Assembly: GCA_023397905.1 (NCBI GenBank)
Contig: JAEWSZ010000118.1
Coordinates: 1 to 49,731 of the forward strand
Length of the DNA: 49,731 nucleotides
Direction of reading: 5' to 3'
Source: Bacillota bacterium
GTDB lineage: Bacteria; Bacillota; Clostridia; Acetivibrionales; DSM-1351
A model generated the notes under the pieces. That model was not told the DNA's origin. It worked only from the letters and a program-made list of their open reading frames with translations, and ran no database searches. Position numbers and translations under genes: made by a program. Numbering within the stretch: the stretch's first letter is position 1; each line of letters begins with the position of its first letter. This document shows, one piece after another, positions 43,279 to 49,731 of this stretch.

Positions 43279-43534
43279 CATCGTTCATAAGTTTCGTGTT
43301 AAGCTTCTATCTCAAGAATATGCTTTGCCGCCTCAGATGCCCACTGATCAAACAGGGGCCACCGATTATCAGGAAATAAATCAAATTGTGCCTCAACCGC
43401 CCAGTAAAGGCGCAGAAACCAAAATATTTTTACAACCGTTGAATCCATGAAATTAAGAGGCTCGATGTGCTGTCCAATCAGTAATGAAGCCAAATCCACA
43501 TCGGGAGGTGCTATAACGGTGCGCTGCCAATCTA
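43279..43534. repeat. Direct repeat copy 2 (3' end of the intact phosphotransferase gene)
   Basis: Same 256-bp unit as 39851-40106 (about 95 % identical by eye, no gaps), here part of the intact gene, so this is the parental copy. Confidence 0.95.
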
Positions 43535-44156
43535 TTATGCGATAACCGTTCTCTGTAACAAACACCTGGTCTGCTTTTAAATCACCATGTATAATGCGGG
43601 AATTGGAAAAGACAGACTCAAAAGTTTCCGCGGACTTGGCCCACAGCATTAACCGTTTTATAATATCGTGGTCAATCAACCGGAATCGTCTGTTTCTGGC
43701 AAGTTCGATAAGTCTAGTTAACATGGTATTACTGGCATATAGCCATGTCTCAATTGAACCAATATCCAGATAAACTGGCAGGTTACCACTTATCTCACCG
43801 ATCTGCGATATTATTTTCCTGCCATGTTCAATCAAATCTGCTTCGCTATGTTCCACCTCACATAGTAACGGAGCATCAATCCATTCGATTGTCATTACAT
43901 CACAGTTGCCTAACTTTCCAAGTATGCGATGACCGGGTAGTAAATCGGATTTGGCGTTCTTGTAGAAATCTGGCTCAACCGTTGGCGGAAGCTGAGATTT
44001 ATAGATCAGCTTTCTTCCGTTATCAAGAAGTAATAGCTGTACACATGACAACGGCCATTGGTGAATCGTTTCCCGTTTCACTATATGAGCCCCGAGGATT
44101 TCTGAAAGATCGTCATCTGAATGCATCAGTAAAAGTGAAGAAATAGGATATGACAC
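43299..44156 (-). CDS. Aminoglycoside/choline kinase-like phosphotransferase
   Basis: A 285-residue protein of the APH/choline kinase fold. The catalytic loop is IIHGDLKADQVFV and the metal-binding Asp is in YRIIDWQRTVIAPPDVDLA. The N-lobe has LLLDNGRKLIYKSQ with the ATP-binding Lys. It phosphorylates a small molecule that I cannot name. The start is uncertain: the GTG at 44156 lies almost on top of GAGGAG, an ATG at 44126 has no ribosome-binding site, and the frame stays open upstream to a CTG at about 44287 behind AAAGGAG. The 3' end of this gene is duplicated at 39851-40106. Confidence 0.85.
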   Translation of the reverse strand: MSYPISSLLLMHSDDDLSEILGAHIVKRETIHQWPLSCVQLLLLDNGRKLIYKSQLPPTVEPDFYKNAKSDLLPGHRILGKLGNCDVMTIEWIDAPLLCEVEHSEADLIEHGRKIISQIGEISGNLPVYLDIGSIETWLYASNTMLTRLIELARNRRFRLIDHDIIKRLMLWAKSAETFESVFSNSRIIHGDLKADQVFVTENGYRIIDWQRTVIAPPDVDLASLLIGQHIEPLNFMDSTVVKIFWFLRLYWAVEAQFDLFPDNRWPLFDQWASEAAKHILEIEA

Positions 44157-44379
44157 CTCCTCAACCAGTTCGTCAAATATAAATAGTATATACTCGTTTA
44201 TTATATCAATAGAGAAAAAGAAGGCAAAGGGATTTAACTTAACTTTTTTCAGATTATCTCCTTTTGTGTCCAGAGAACTTTTGTCCGTTGATGTCTATAA
44301 TCTAATATCGAAGTGAGCGCTTTTTCATTTGACTCTGCAGAATATATTGTGGCTGTTATAATATAACTTATTTAACCGC

Positions 44380-44612
44380 TTATAGCACTATTTCACGCCT
44401 CATTATTAACTCAAGAAACTCAATGAAAGAATCAGACACTTTTTTTGCTTCCTCAAATTCAGGTTCACATCCATATACGACAGCACCATACGGGCTATCT
44501 GTGTCTATGGCATAATATTCATAACCACTTCTCACGGATAAAACCGCCGGCAAATATCTATCCCCCAAGCTGATAATTTCTTTTTTTCAATCGTCATCAC
44601 CTTGCGCCGCAT
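44380..44612 (-). pseudogene. SUKH (SMI1/KNR4) family fragment with a frameshift
   Basis: The intact part (44380-44568) encodes AVLSVRSGYEYYAIDTDSP and YGAVVYGCEPEFEEAKKVSD, the C-terminal half of an SMI1/KNR4 protein. An ATG at 44612 behind AAAGGAG starts MRRKVMTIEKK in another frame; an eighth A in the A7 run (T7 at 44581-44587 on the plus strand) would join it to EIISLGDRYLPA. Even so repaired it would have about 77 residues, half the usual SUKH length, so most of the N-terminal domain is gone. SUKH proteins commonly act as immunity proteins of polymorphic toxins. Confidence 0.55.
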
Positions 44613-44736
44613 CTAAACTCCTTTTCTCAAATTCATTTCAACTAAAAGCTATATCGGAGTTATCATTGAAATTCGTATAAGTATTATGCACGCTTATTCC
44701 CCCATATCTATACCGCTTCTCCCTTATAACAACCTG

Positions 44737-45387
44737 CTATTCATCAGTACCTGGCTCCAACCGCAATACTTCGCCAATCTCTCCCAATTTCTCAATGAGC
44801 ACTTTTGCTTTTGTATAAGGAATATTTTTTACTATGATAAATGGAGGCTGCTTTGAGCCTTTAAGCAGTTCCCCCATTGATACGTCAGATTGGAGAGTCT
44901 TTTTAATTGTCAATAAATCTTTTGAGCCTCCAAGGGGTGCCCGTTCCAAAATAATATTGTACGGTTCGATATGCGGTACCCCCTCCGGTATCGATTCAGT
45001 AACGATACAACCTCCTGAAATCCATTTCTCAAGGTCAGAAGCGATTACTTCCGGTTCATCCTCAGGGTTCATATACCCGCAGTCAACCGCAATCACTTCT
45101 TTTGCGGCTATGTCGCTTTTCATCAAAAATACTTCATCTCCGCTGTCGTCCCCTATTGCAACATAGCCCTTGGCGTACTCCTTCACTTCCAATGTTTGGT
45201 TTCTCTCAACCAGCTCATCCGTACCATAAAGCCCGATTCCTTTTCCATTTATAAATCCGTTTGTAATAAGTAATAAATCCTGGAATACTTTTGGCAATAC
45301 AAATCCTAAAGCATATTCAACCGCTTTAATTTCATCCATCGTCGCAGGGTTATTTTTTTCTAAATCAATTATTTTTTCTAGATCCAT
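44737..45387 (-). CDS. SUKH-family protein with L7/L12-like C-terminal domain
   Basis: A 216-residue protein. Residues 1 to about 130 are an SMI1/KNR4 (SUKH) domain: ATMDEIKAVEYALGFVLPKVF, then ITNGFINGKGIGLYG, YVAIGDDSGDEVFLM and VIASDLEKWISGG (the first quoted in part). Residues about 143-213 (YNIILERAPLGGSKDLLTIKK, FIIVKNIPYTKAKVLIEKLGEI, in part) resemble the C-terminal domain of ribosomal protein L7/L12. SUKH proteins neutralise nuclease toxins in contact-dependent or RHS systems. The L7/L12-like tail could bind translation factors or only add stability. The toxin partner is not intact here; an RHS remnant lies 1.7 kb away. Confidence 0.8.
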   Translation of the reverse strand: MDLEKIIDLEKNNPATMDEIKAVEYALGFVLPKVFQDLLLITNGFINGKGIGLYGTDELVERNQTLEVKEYAKGYVAIGDDSGDEVFLMKSDIAAKEVIAVDCGYMNPEDEPEVIASDLEKWISGGCIVTESIPEGVPHIEPYNIILERAPLGGSKDLLTIKKTLQSDVSMGELLKGSKQPPFIIVKNIPYTKAKVLIEKLGEIGEVLRLEPGTDE

Positions 45388-45526
45388 TTATTTCTCTCAT
45401 TTCGATTATTATAATATCCAACATAATTATTGACTATCTTTCATGTTTAGTAAAGTGATAATCCCTTTTAAATTCAATGCCTCCACATCTGAGATAACCA
45501 TATTATATCAAATGATTTGCCATTTT
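45388..45526. other. Intergenic stretch, no gene seen
   Basis: AT-rich spacer upstream of the SUKH gene. It should hold that gene's leftward promoter. A plus-strand frame from 45443 to 45658 runs through it but lies over the recombinase remnant and lacks a ribosome-binding site. Confidence 0.4.
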
Positions 45527-45760
45527 TATAGCCTTAGTGCCAAGAATTCCCTTTGGATAAATTCAGGAATCATGTTACCATCGGCAACAAACAACGATAA
45601 ATATTGCCGAGGAATGCCATTGCCTTCGGCACTTTTCAACATAACTTTTCTGGGATAATACAGTCCCGACGTATTTCTCGTTAGAAAGAATTCGGTCAAT
45701 GGTGGAAGTGCTCCATTTGGACTTTAGGGTATGTTGGCATTTCAAAACAGATATAATCTT
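45527..45760 (-). pseudogene. Large serine recombinase remnant
   Basis: On the minus strand one frame reads SKWSTSTIDRILSNEKYVGT, a typical segment of the recombinase domain of large serine recombinases. A shifted frame continues with GNGIPRQYLSL and NMIPEFIQREFLAL, matching the region that usually follows. No start, no resolvase domain and at least one frameshift: a decayed fragment of a mobile element. Confidence 0.6.
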
Positions 45761-45792
45761 TCTTTCAACATATCAGTTATGTGTTGTGCTAT

Positions 45793-45820
45793 ACTTACTA
45801 TAGGTTGTTCAATAGTAAGT
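45793..45820. promoter_or_regulatory. Perfect inverted repeat upstream of the 360-residue protein
   Basis: ACTTACTAT and ATAGTAAGT, 9-bp arms with 10-bp spacer, 40 bp before the start codon. It could be an operator or a 5' leader hairpin. A -10-like TATACT overlaps it at 45790. Confidence 0.4.
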
Positions 45821-45859
45821 GATTGATTGTAACCATCTACTTATTGTGGAGGATTTAAA

Positions 45860-46942
45860 ATGATTTATTTACTTAATACAAAAGATAATATAGCATTACA
45901 GGCATTTACACAACATTTTAAGTTCTCAGATTTTCAAACTATGAAAGCTATTCAAAGAGAGCACGGGTTATTACAGGAAGCATTATCGAAAAAAGGCATA
46001 AGATACTCTGATTTAAAATATGCGCTCATTCCGAGTATTGATCGGGAAAGACACGAATGTGTCCTTGTTTTTGATATGAACAAGGATAGTTCATTCTACG
46101 GTTTAAGTATTGCGTTTAGGTTATTAAAGACTGTTGATGATACTACGCCCCATAGCATTTTACTCGGAGATTATTTAAATAAATTTTATCCGGAAATAGA
46201 TTCTGAGAATATATTGAAAAATATGTTACTATCAAGTCTCGGTATAGAAGGCTATCCTGAGTACCAATATAGTGAACAATTTTATTTAGTATATATAAAT
46301 AATGTAACCAATCAACAGCTATCCGTTTTGAATAAGTTTATGGCTGAAGAAAAAAGCGCTGTTGGTATTGCAGATATAACACATGCTTGCTTTTTTAAAG
46401 ACTATCTGTCTTATTTGTTAGCTAGCTGCTTTATTATCTTTAAGGGTAAAGCAATTGCTCCCAGCTCTGATTATGCCAGTGAGGCTGTTTGGGCAGGTAA
46501 TGATACGTTTTTTTCATTTGAAGATGCAGGGTATACGTCTTTTTCTGTTGCAGATTTATATTGGCATTTATTTTTATCATATAAAATTGAAACCAGAATA
46601 ACAGACCCTGAAGATATTCGATATAGTATTAATTCAATAAGTGATAAAATAGTGAATTTAGATAATCTGGATCTGCGGATGGACGAATCTAAACTAGCCT
46701 ATCTTTTAAAAGAAAAGCTAGGCTCTTTGAAGTCAATAGGATTGCATAGTAAAGATATAAATGAAGTCCGAAATAGCATTAGACAAAAAATATCTGAGAG
46801 TTGGCTCTATAATCTTTGTATTGATGAAGAACATAACATTATGAAGTTCAATGTAATATTGGACTATGATTCAAAAAAGATATTGGTTGCATTAGAATAT
46901 TTGCCATTAGAAAAGCAAATACGCTTAATAACTTTGTATTAA
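45860..46942 (+). CDS. Hypothetical protein, 360 residues
   Basis: I do not recognise this protein. It has a clear ribosome-binding site (TGTGGAGG), AT-rich codon use typical of the accessory island, no signal peptide and no membrane segment. The visible layout is mixed alpha/beta: an N-terminal half with DLKYALIPSIDRERHECVLVF, a central FYLVYINNVTNQQLSVLNKF, and a C-terminal half with FNVILDYDSKKILVALEYLP (all quoted in part). It is flanked by a recombinase remnant and an RHS remnant next to SUKH genes, so an immunity or toxin-associated role is possible by context only. Confidence 0.7.
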   Translation: MIYLLNTKDNIALQAFTQHFKFSDFQTMKAIQREHGLLQEALSKKGIRYSDLKYALIPSIDRERHECVLVFDMNKDSSFYGLSIAFRLLKTVDDTTPHSILLGDYLNKFYPEIDSENILKNMLLSSLGIEGYPEYQYSEQFYLVYINNVTNQQLSVLNKFMAEEKSAVGIADITHACFFKDYLSYLLASCFIIFKGKAIAPSSDYASEAVWAGNDTFFSFEDAGYTSFSVADLYWHLFLSYKIETRITDPEDIRYSINSISDKIVNLDNLDLRMDESKLAYLLKEKLGSLKSIGLHSKDINEVRNSIRQKISESWLYNLCIDEEHNIMKFNVILDYDSKKILVALEYLPLEKQIRLITLY

Positions 46943-47120
46943 TTATAAAAAATCCCCCCTTGACACTTGTTTAAAATTCTTGCCAAGAAGGAGCTATTTC
47001 CTTATTTCAAACTATCAAAATTTTTTACATTCTCGATATAAGCAAAGAAACAACTCTATGCTGCGACAAGTACAAGCTGAATCTGTCCAAAAATGTTGCT
47101 TTAGTTCCGTGATTTATATC
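46943..47120. other. Intergenic stretch, no gene seen
   Basis: Between the 360-residue gene and the RHS remnant. A G6/C6 run with adjoining A/T run at about 46950-46963 and a weak stem around 46960-46990 are the only features; no coding sequence is supported. Confidence 0.35.
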
Positions 47121-47370
47121 TTAAATGTATGTAAGTGTATTGCATTCTTGCTGGTTAAAACCATAATCCGGATTGTTTTCGCAGTACACATACCCATTAT
47201 TGCGCTGAACGGCGTCCTTAGTCAAGTATCTCCCCATGAATGGAATATAATACCTGCTTTCAGATAATAGAATCCGGCTTCCGTGTCATACTTCCTCCTA
47301 CGTCGATGACTTATGTCAGCTGATTTTCAGCATTATAAACATATATGTCCAACTGCCTTAATGATTATTA
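47121..47370 (-). pseudogene. RHS-repeat protein C-terminal core remnant
   Basis: Three pieces in shifting frames on the minus strand match the conserved end of the RHS shell: YVYNAENQLT, then YDTEAGFYYLKA, then RYYIPFMGRYLTKDA followed by YVYCENNPD. Intact proteins have these in one frame just before the variable toxin tip. After them comes a short unrelated tail ending at a stop at 47121. At least two frameshifts and an internal deletion make it a pseudogene. Confidence 0.7.
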
Positions 47371-47389
47371 AATGTGGATTTATTTGGAA

Positions 47390-47437
47390 TTGACGGTGTA
47401 TTAAATACTAATTATAATATGCAATAAAGTATTTAAT
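47390..47437 (+). promoter_or_regulatory. Promoter flanked by a perfect inverted repeat
   Basis: -35 TTGACG (47390-47395), a 17-bp spacer and -10 TATAAT (47413-47418) upstream of the small membrane protein gene. ATTAAATACT (47400-47409) and AGTATTTAAT (47428-47437) flank the -10 box and are followed by T6, so a regulator site is likely here. Confidence 0.65.
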
Positions 47438-47461
47438 TTTTTAATTCTAAAGAGGCTAGAC

Positions 47462-47848
47462 ATGGGAGATATTACAATATTTATATTTGGAGTAATCGCT
47501 GTAAATATACTTGGATTTATTATATTTTATAAGAACATAAACCAAGCCGAGCATAATAATTCTGACCTTTTCCTTTTTACTTTTTATTTAATAACAACAT
47601 TTCCTTATTCATTTTTGCAAAATCCTTTATTAAAGAATATTTACATTGAACTAATTATCGTAAATCTGATTGCTTTATATGATTTTGTTTTTTTTATAGA
47701 ATGCAAACATTATTCTGATAAAGAAAAAGACAAAAAAAGAGTAAAATCATATATATTAATTAAATCTTTAATTATAGTTATGCCAATAAATCTTATTTTC
47801 TTATTTACTATCTATCATTTCGGGTTAAAGTTATTAAAGTTGATTTGA
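47462..47848 (+). CDS. Small membrane protein, 128 residues, unknown
   Basis: Four hydrophobic segments (residues about 4-22, 38-55, 62-80 and 100-122) with charged loops (KHYSDKEKDKKRVK). No family is recognised. The ribosome-binding site is AAAGAGG and a consensus promoter lies 44 bp upstream. Very AT-rich. Small multi-span proteins directly beyond an RHS toxin end are often immunity proteins against membrane-active toxins, but that is context only. Confidence 0.65.
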   Translation: MGDITIFIFGVIAVNILGFIIFYKNINQAEHNNSDLFLFTFYLITTFPYSFLQNPLLKNIYIELIIVNLIALYDFVFFIECKHYSDKEKDKKRVKSYILIKSLIIVMPINLIFLFTIYHFGLKLLKLI

Positions 47849-47951
47849 AAATAAATATAATAATCAAGTAGGGGGAAATAAAAAAACTGGGAAGTTCAAA
47901 AAAGTGACCGATTGCCCATTGCTTCAATAATCTCACAGACAAGCGAAAATA

Positions 47952-48263
47952 TCACTTTTTTAATGACTTAGCAACAATGTCTTTTGCTTCGACTAGCGCC
48001 TCGAGATACTTATGCTGTAAAATAATGTCTATATCAAAGTGTTCAGACTGCAAAATATATTGGTTTTGATTATATGTATCATACTTTACTTCTGCTATTA
48101 TTTCAGTACCAAGCAAAATGTTGCAAGGAACAACTGGACCATAACCATACTCGCATTCCAGATAGACATAACTACAGCAATGCGGGCAAAAAACGATAAA
48201 ATTTGCGGATAATTCATACTCCAAATCAGTATTACATTTTTGGCATACGCATTTTTGAGTCAT
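47952..48263 (-). CDS. Zinc-ribbon-like small protein, 103 residues
   Basis: The N-terminus carries two CxxC pairs (CQKC at residues about 7-10 and CPHC at about 27-30), the spacing of a zinc ribbon. The rest is a small beta-rich region (CNILLGTEIIAEVKYDTYNQ) and a helical end (LEALVEAKDIVAKSLKK). The ribosome-binding site is AAGGAAT. I do not recognise the family. It lies in the decayed toxin and mobile-element island and might be an orphan immunity or accessory protein. Confidence 0.65.
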   Translation of the reverse strand: MTQKCVCQKCNTDLEYELSANFIVFCPHCCSYVYLECEYGYGPVVPCNILLGTEIIAEVKYDTYNQNQYILQSEHFDIDIILQHKYLEALVEAKDIVAKSLKK

Positions 48264-48381
48264 ATTGTATTCCTTATACTTGATAATTTATGCCTTGCTG
48301 CATATAGAGCTTGTCCTAGTATCAAATGAGTTTTTTGACCAATGTTCTACCGCTGTCTAATTATACCAAATCACGTAGTTT

Positions 48382-48519
48382 GTTTCAATATTGAATTACC
48401 AAAGGATGTGCCTGTCAGAGCACCCCTTCGGGACGGTAAAATGGTATCATGGAGCACACTACCTGTTATTCAATGGCAAGGAAAAAGCAACAGCGGATCA
48501 AAGTGTCTGTTTAAAATAA
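48382..48519 (+). mobile_element. IS1182-like transposase C-terminal remnant
   Basis: One plus-strand frame reads NYQRMCLSEHPFGT, then VKWYHGAHYLLFNGKEKATA, ending at TAA 48517-48519. EHPFGTVKWYHGAHYLL is the conserved C-terminal segment of IS1182-family DDE transposases (with the last catalytic Glu). The frame is closed upstream by a TAG, and the rest of the element is gone. Confidence 0.6.
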
Positions 48520-48625
48520 GATATGGTTTTAAAAGATCCAATTTATTATAATAGCGCAGTGTTTTAGTGGTTATATTACAAAGCTTGGCCAGTTCCCCAA
48601 TACTTAAAACATCGTTTGTATCCAT
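48470..48625 (-). pseudogene. Truncated MerR-family regulator
   Basis: Starts MDTNDVLSIGELAKLCNITT with KTLRYYNKLDLLKP, the complete MerR winged-helix start, behind GAGGTGAG. After KP (about 48527) the frame runs into sequence that belongs to the transposase remnant on the other strand and stops at 48470, giving 51 residues. The wing and effector domains are missing. The IS insertion or a deletion next to it broke the gene. Confidence 0.65.
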
Positions 48626-48800
48626 CTATAATCATCTCACCTCATTTGTATTATACCGATAAAAAAGAAAAAAGCAAACAGCTTCAAAACTGGCATTTTA
48701 AAAGGAAGTAAGATTAGTCTTAACTTTATGTGCTGCGTCTTGTCAGTGTATAATGTACTTTAAATTATATAAAATAATCTCCGCTAAGTATAGCATCGCA
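48626..48800. other. Intergenic stretch, no gene seen
   Basis: AT-rich spacer between the MerR fragment and the serine hydrolase terminator. No coding sequence or strong motif is visible. Confidence 0.4.
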
Positions 48801-48839
48801 GCAAAAGGACTTAAACCACGAGGGTTCAAGTCCTTTTGC
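48801..48839. terminator. Strong terminator after the serine hydrolase gene
   Basis: GCAAAAGGACTT and AAGTCCTTTTGC are perfect 12-bp arms, with further AACC/GGTT pairing inside. It lies about 95 bp past the stop of the leftward hydrolase gene. The T4 in the right arm on both strands allows use in either direction. Confidence 0.65.
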
Positions 48840-48932
48840 TTTAACTTTGAATGAGAAGTTAGGTAAATATAGCTGCTTACCTTTCTTTATATTATGCTCA
48901 TTATCTCCCCAGTAAAGGAGGATTTGTTATAT

Positions 48933-49730
48933 TCAATCCTCAAATATTGGTTCCAAATATTTTTTGATAAGTTCGATTCTATCCTTTGCGGTTGGTTTGA
49001 AAAGCGAAGCAATGGCAATGACCAAATTTTTCGCCGTGTTGACATAGATCACATTTCCACCGTCTCCAATGGCAGCATAGCTGCACTCATTTTTGTCAAT
49101 GATCCACCAAAGATATCCATACGATAGATTAAGCTCATCCCAGTGGCTGTGTAGCTTGGTACTCTCGGCGACCCATTCAGTTGATATGATTTGTTTACTA
49201 TCCCAGATTCCGCCATTCAGGTACAGTTGACCCATTTTTGCCATATCCGCAGGCTTTATGAAAAGTCCCCAGCCTGCCGTATTGATTCCCTGTGGATCGG
49301 CGACCCATCCACTTTCGTGGTGATTCTTTATAATCGAGAGTTGCTCTTCTTTACTTTGAAAAACCACATTCTGTGTGATATGGATTCCTAGCGGAGAAAA
49401 TAGATTTTCATATGCGAAGCCGAGCACGGACTGCCCTGTCACATTTTTAAGGATACCAGACAGGATATCCGGCCCTATGAGGGGCGTATACCGAAACTTG
49501 CCGATCTCTCCCTTACCGCCCATAAGATCGAGGGCGCTCTTTACCCCGCTTTCACTTGTGAAATACTTCGTGTACGGCGCCGATTTATATTTGAACGGAG
49601 TGGTCATAGTCAGCATATTCCGTATCGTAACGCGTTGCGCCGTCTTTTGTCCTCTCTTTGGAATGTAGTCCGGAAAAAAGTCCAGCACCTTTTGGTCGAT
49701 GCTCCTGATATAACCTTTATCAATGGCAAT
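48933..49730 (-). CDS. Serine hydrolase, class C beta-lactamase/PBP-like (5' truncated by window)
   Basis: The frame is open to the right edge, so the N-terminus with the SxxK active-site serine lies outside the window. The visible 265 residues match beta-lactamase-related serine hydrolases: VTIRNMLTMTTPFKYKSAPY, LIGPDILSGILKNVTGQSV, NLFSPLGIHITQNV, MAKMGQLYLNGGIWDSKQII (in parts), the SYGYLWWI strand, and the terminal YAAIGDGGNVIYVN where the KTG-like motif would be. Members hydrolyse peptides, esters or lactams. Actual substrate unknown. Confidence 0.85.
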   Translation of the reverse strand: MAIDKGYIRSIDQKVLDFFPDYIPKRGQKTAQRVTIRNMLTMTTPFKYKSAPYTKYFTSESGVKSALDLMGGKGEIGKFRYTPLIGPDILSGILKNVTGQSVLGFAYENLFSPLGIHITQNVVFQSKEEQLSIIKNHHESGWVADPQGINTAGWGLFIKPADMAKMGQLYLNGGIWDSKQIISTEWVAESTKLHSHWDELNLSYGYLWWIIDKNECSYAAIGDGGNVIYVNTAKNLVIAIASLFKPTAKDRIELIKKYLEPIFED

Positions 49731-49731
49731 G

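Noticed and set aside
45443..45658. 71-codon plus-strand frame
   Set aside because: Lies over the recombinase remnant read on the minus strand, with no start signals.
46980..47267. 95-codon plus-strand frame
   Set aside because: It is antisense to the RHS remnant and lacks a ribosome-binding site; the minus-strand RHS reading explains the open frame.
48342..48551. 69-codon plus-strand frame
   Set aside because: A different plus-strand phase gives the conserved transposase end and the minus strand gives the MerR start; this phase matches nothing.
48801..48839. tRNA-like T-arm (GGGTTCAAGTCC)
   Set aside because: The string resembles a T loop, but no acceptor, D or anticodon arms fit around it; it is explained by the 12-bp terminator stem.

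Overview
The window looks like chromosomal DNA of a low-to-mid-GC, spore-forming Firmicute of the class Clostridia. The evidence is strong AGGAGG-type ribosome-binding sites, many TetR and OmpR-type regulators, a YesM/YesN two-component pair beside a sugar ABC operon, and a BclA-like spore-surface protein. No ribosomal RNA, tRNA or CRISPR array was seen. Both ends cut genes: an ABC exporter half at the left and a serine hydrolase at the right.

Layout. 1-2.7 kb: heterodimeric ABC exporter. 2.7-3.7 kb: alpha/beta hydrolase broken by one in-frame stop. 3.7-5.7 kb: metallo-beta-lactamase-fold protein divergent from its likely TetR repressor, with two near-identical 18-bp operators between them. 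5.7-10 kb: spore-surface protein, an alanine-dehydrogenase/PNT-family enzyme and a secreted subtilase; a structured non-coding stretch lies upstream of the subtilase. 10.4-12.7 kb: Old-Yellow-Enzyme-type oxidoreductase, SnoaL/NTF2-like protein and a TetR regulator. 12.8-16.1 kb: a large fusion of an endonuclease-Q-like PHP nuclease to a UvrD-type helicase. 16.3-22.2 kb: lipoprotein-FtsX-FtsX-ATPase operon divergent from an OmpR/histidine kinase pair, with paired tandem response-regulator sites between them. 22.3-25 kb: P1B metal ATPase and divergent TetR. 25.2-33.4 kb: alpha-galactoside use (GH4 enzyme, two permeases, binding protein, YesN, YesM). 33.6-37.1 kb: AraC/GyrI-like regulator and a secreted Ig-like/beta-helix protein. 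37.4-39.8 kb: a strikingly GC-rich hydrolase gene, probably of foreign origin, beside a TetR gene.

39.85-43.5 kb: a 256-bp direct duplication of the 3' end of a phosphotransferase gene brackets a histidine kinase, a response regulator, a secreted protein made of four 50-residue repeats, and an orphan promoter-operator-terminator-RBS cassette with no gene behind it. 44.4-48.6 kb is a graveyard and immunity island: a frameshifted SUKH fragment, a SUKH protein fused to an L7/L12-like tail, a serine-recombinase remnant, an unrecognised 360-residue protein, a decayed RHS-repeat C-terminus, a small membrane protein, a zinc-ribbon protein, and a MerR gene cut off next to an IS1182-like transposase remnant. 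This is what remains of, or accumulates around, a polymorphic-toxin locus.

The items most worth following up are the EndoQ-UvrD fusion, the repeat-protein/two-component module between the direct repeats, and the RHS/SUKH island. All functional assignments rest on motifs read by eye; no database search was possible.
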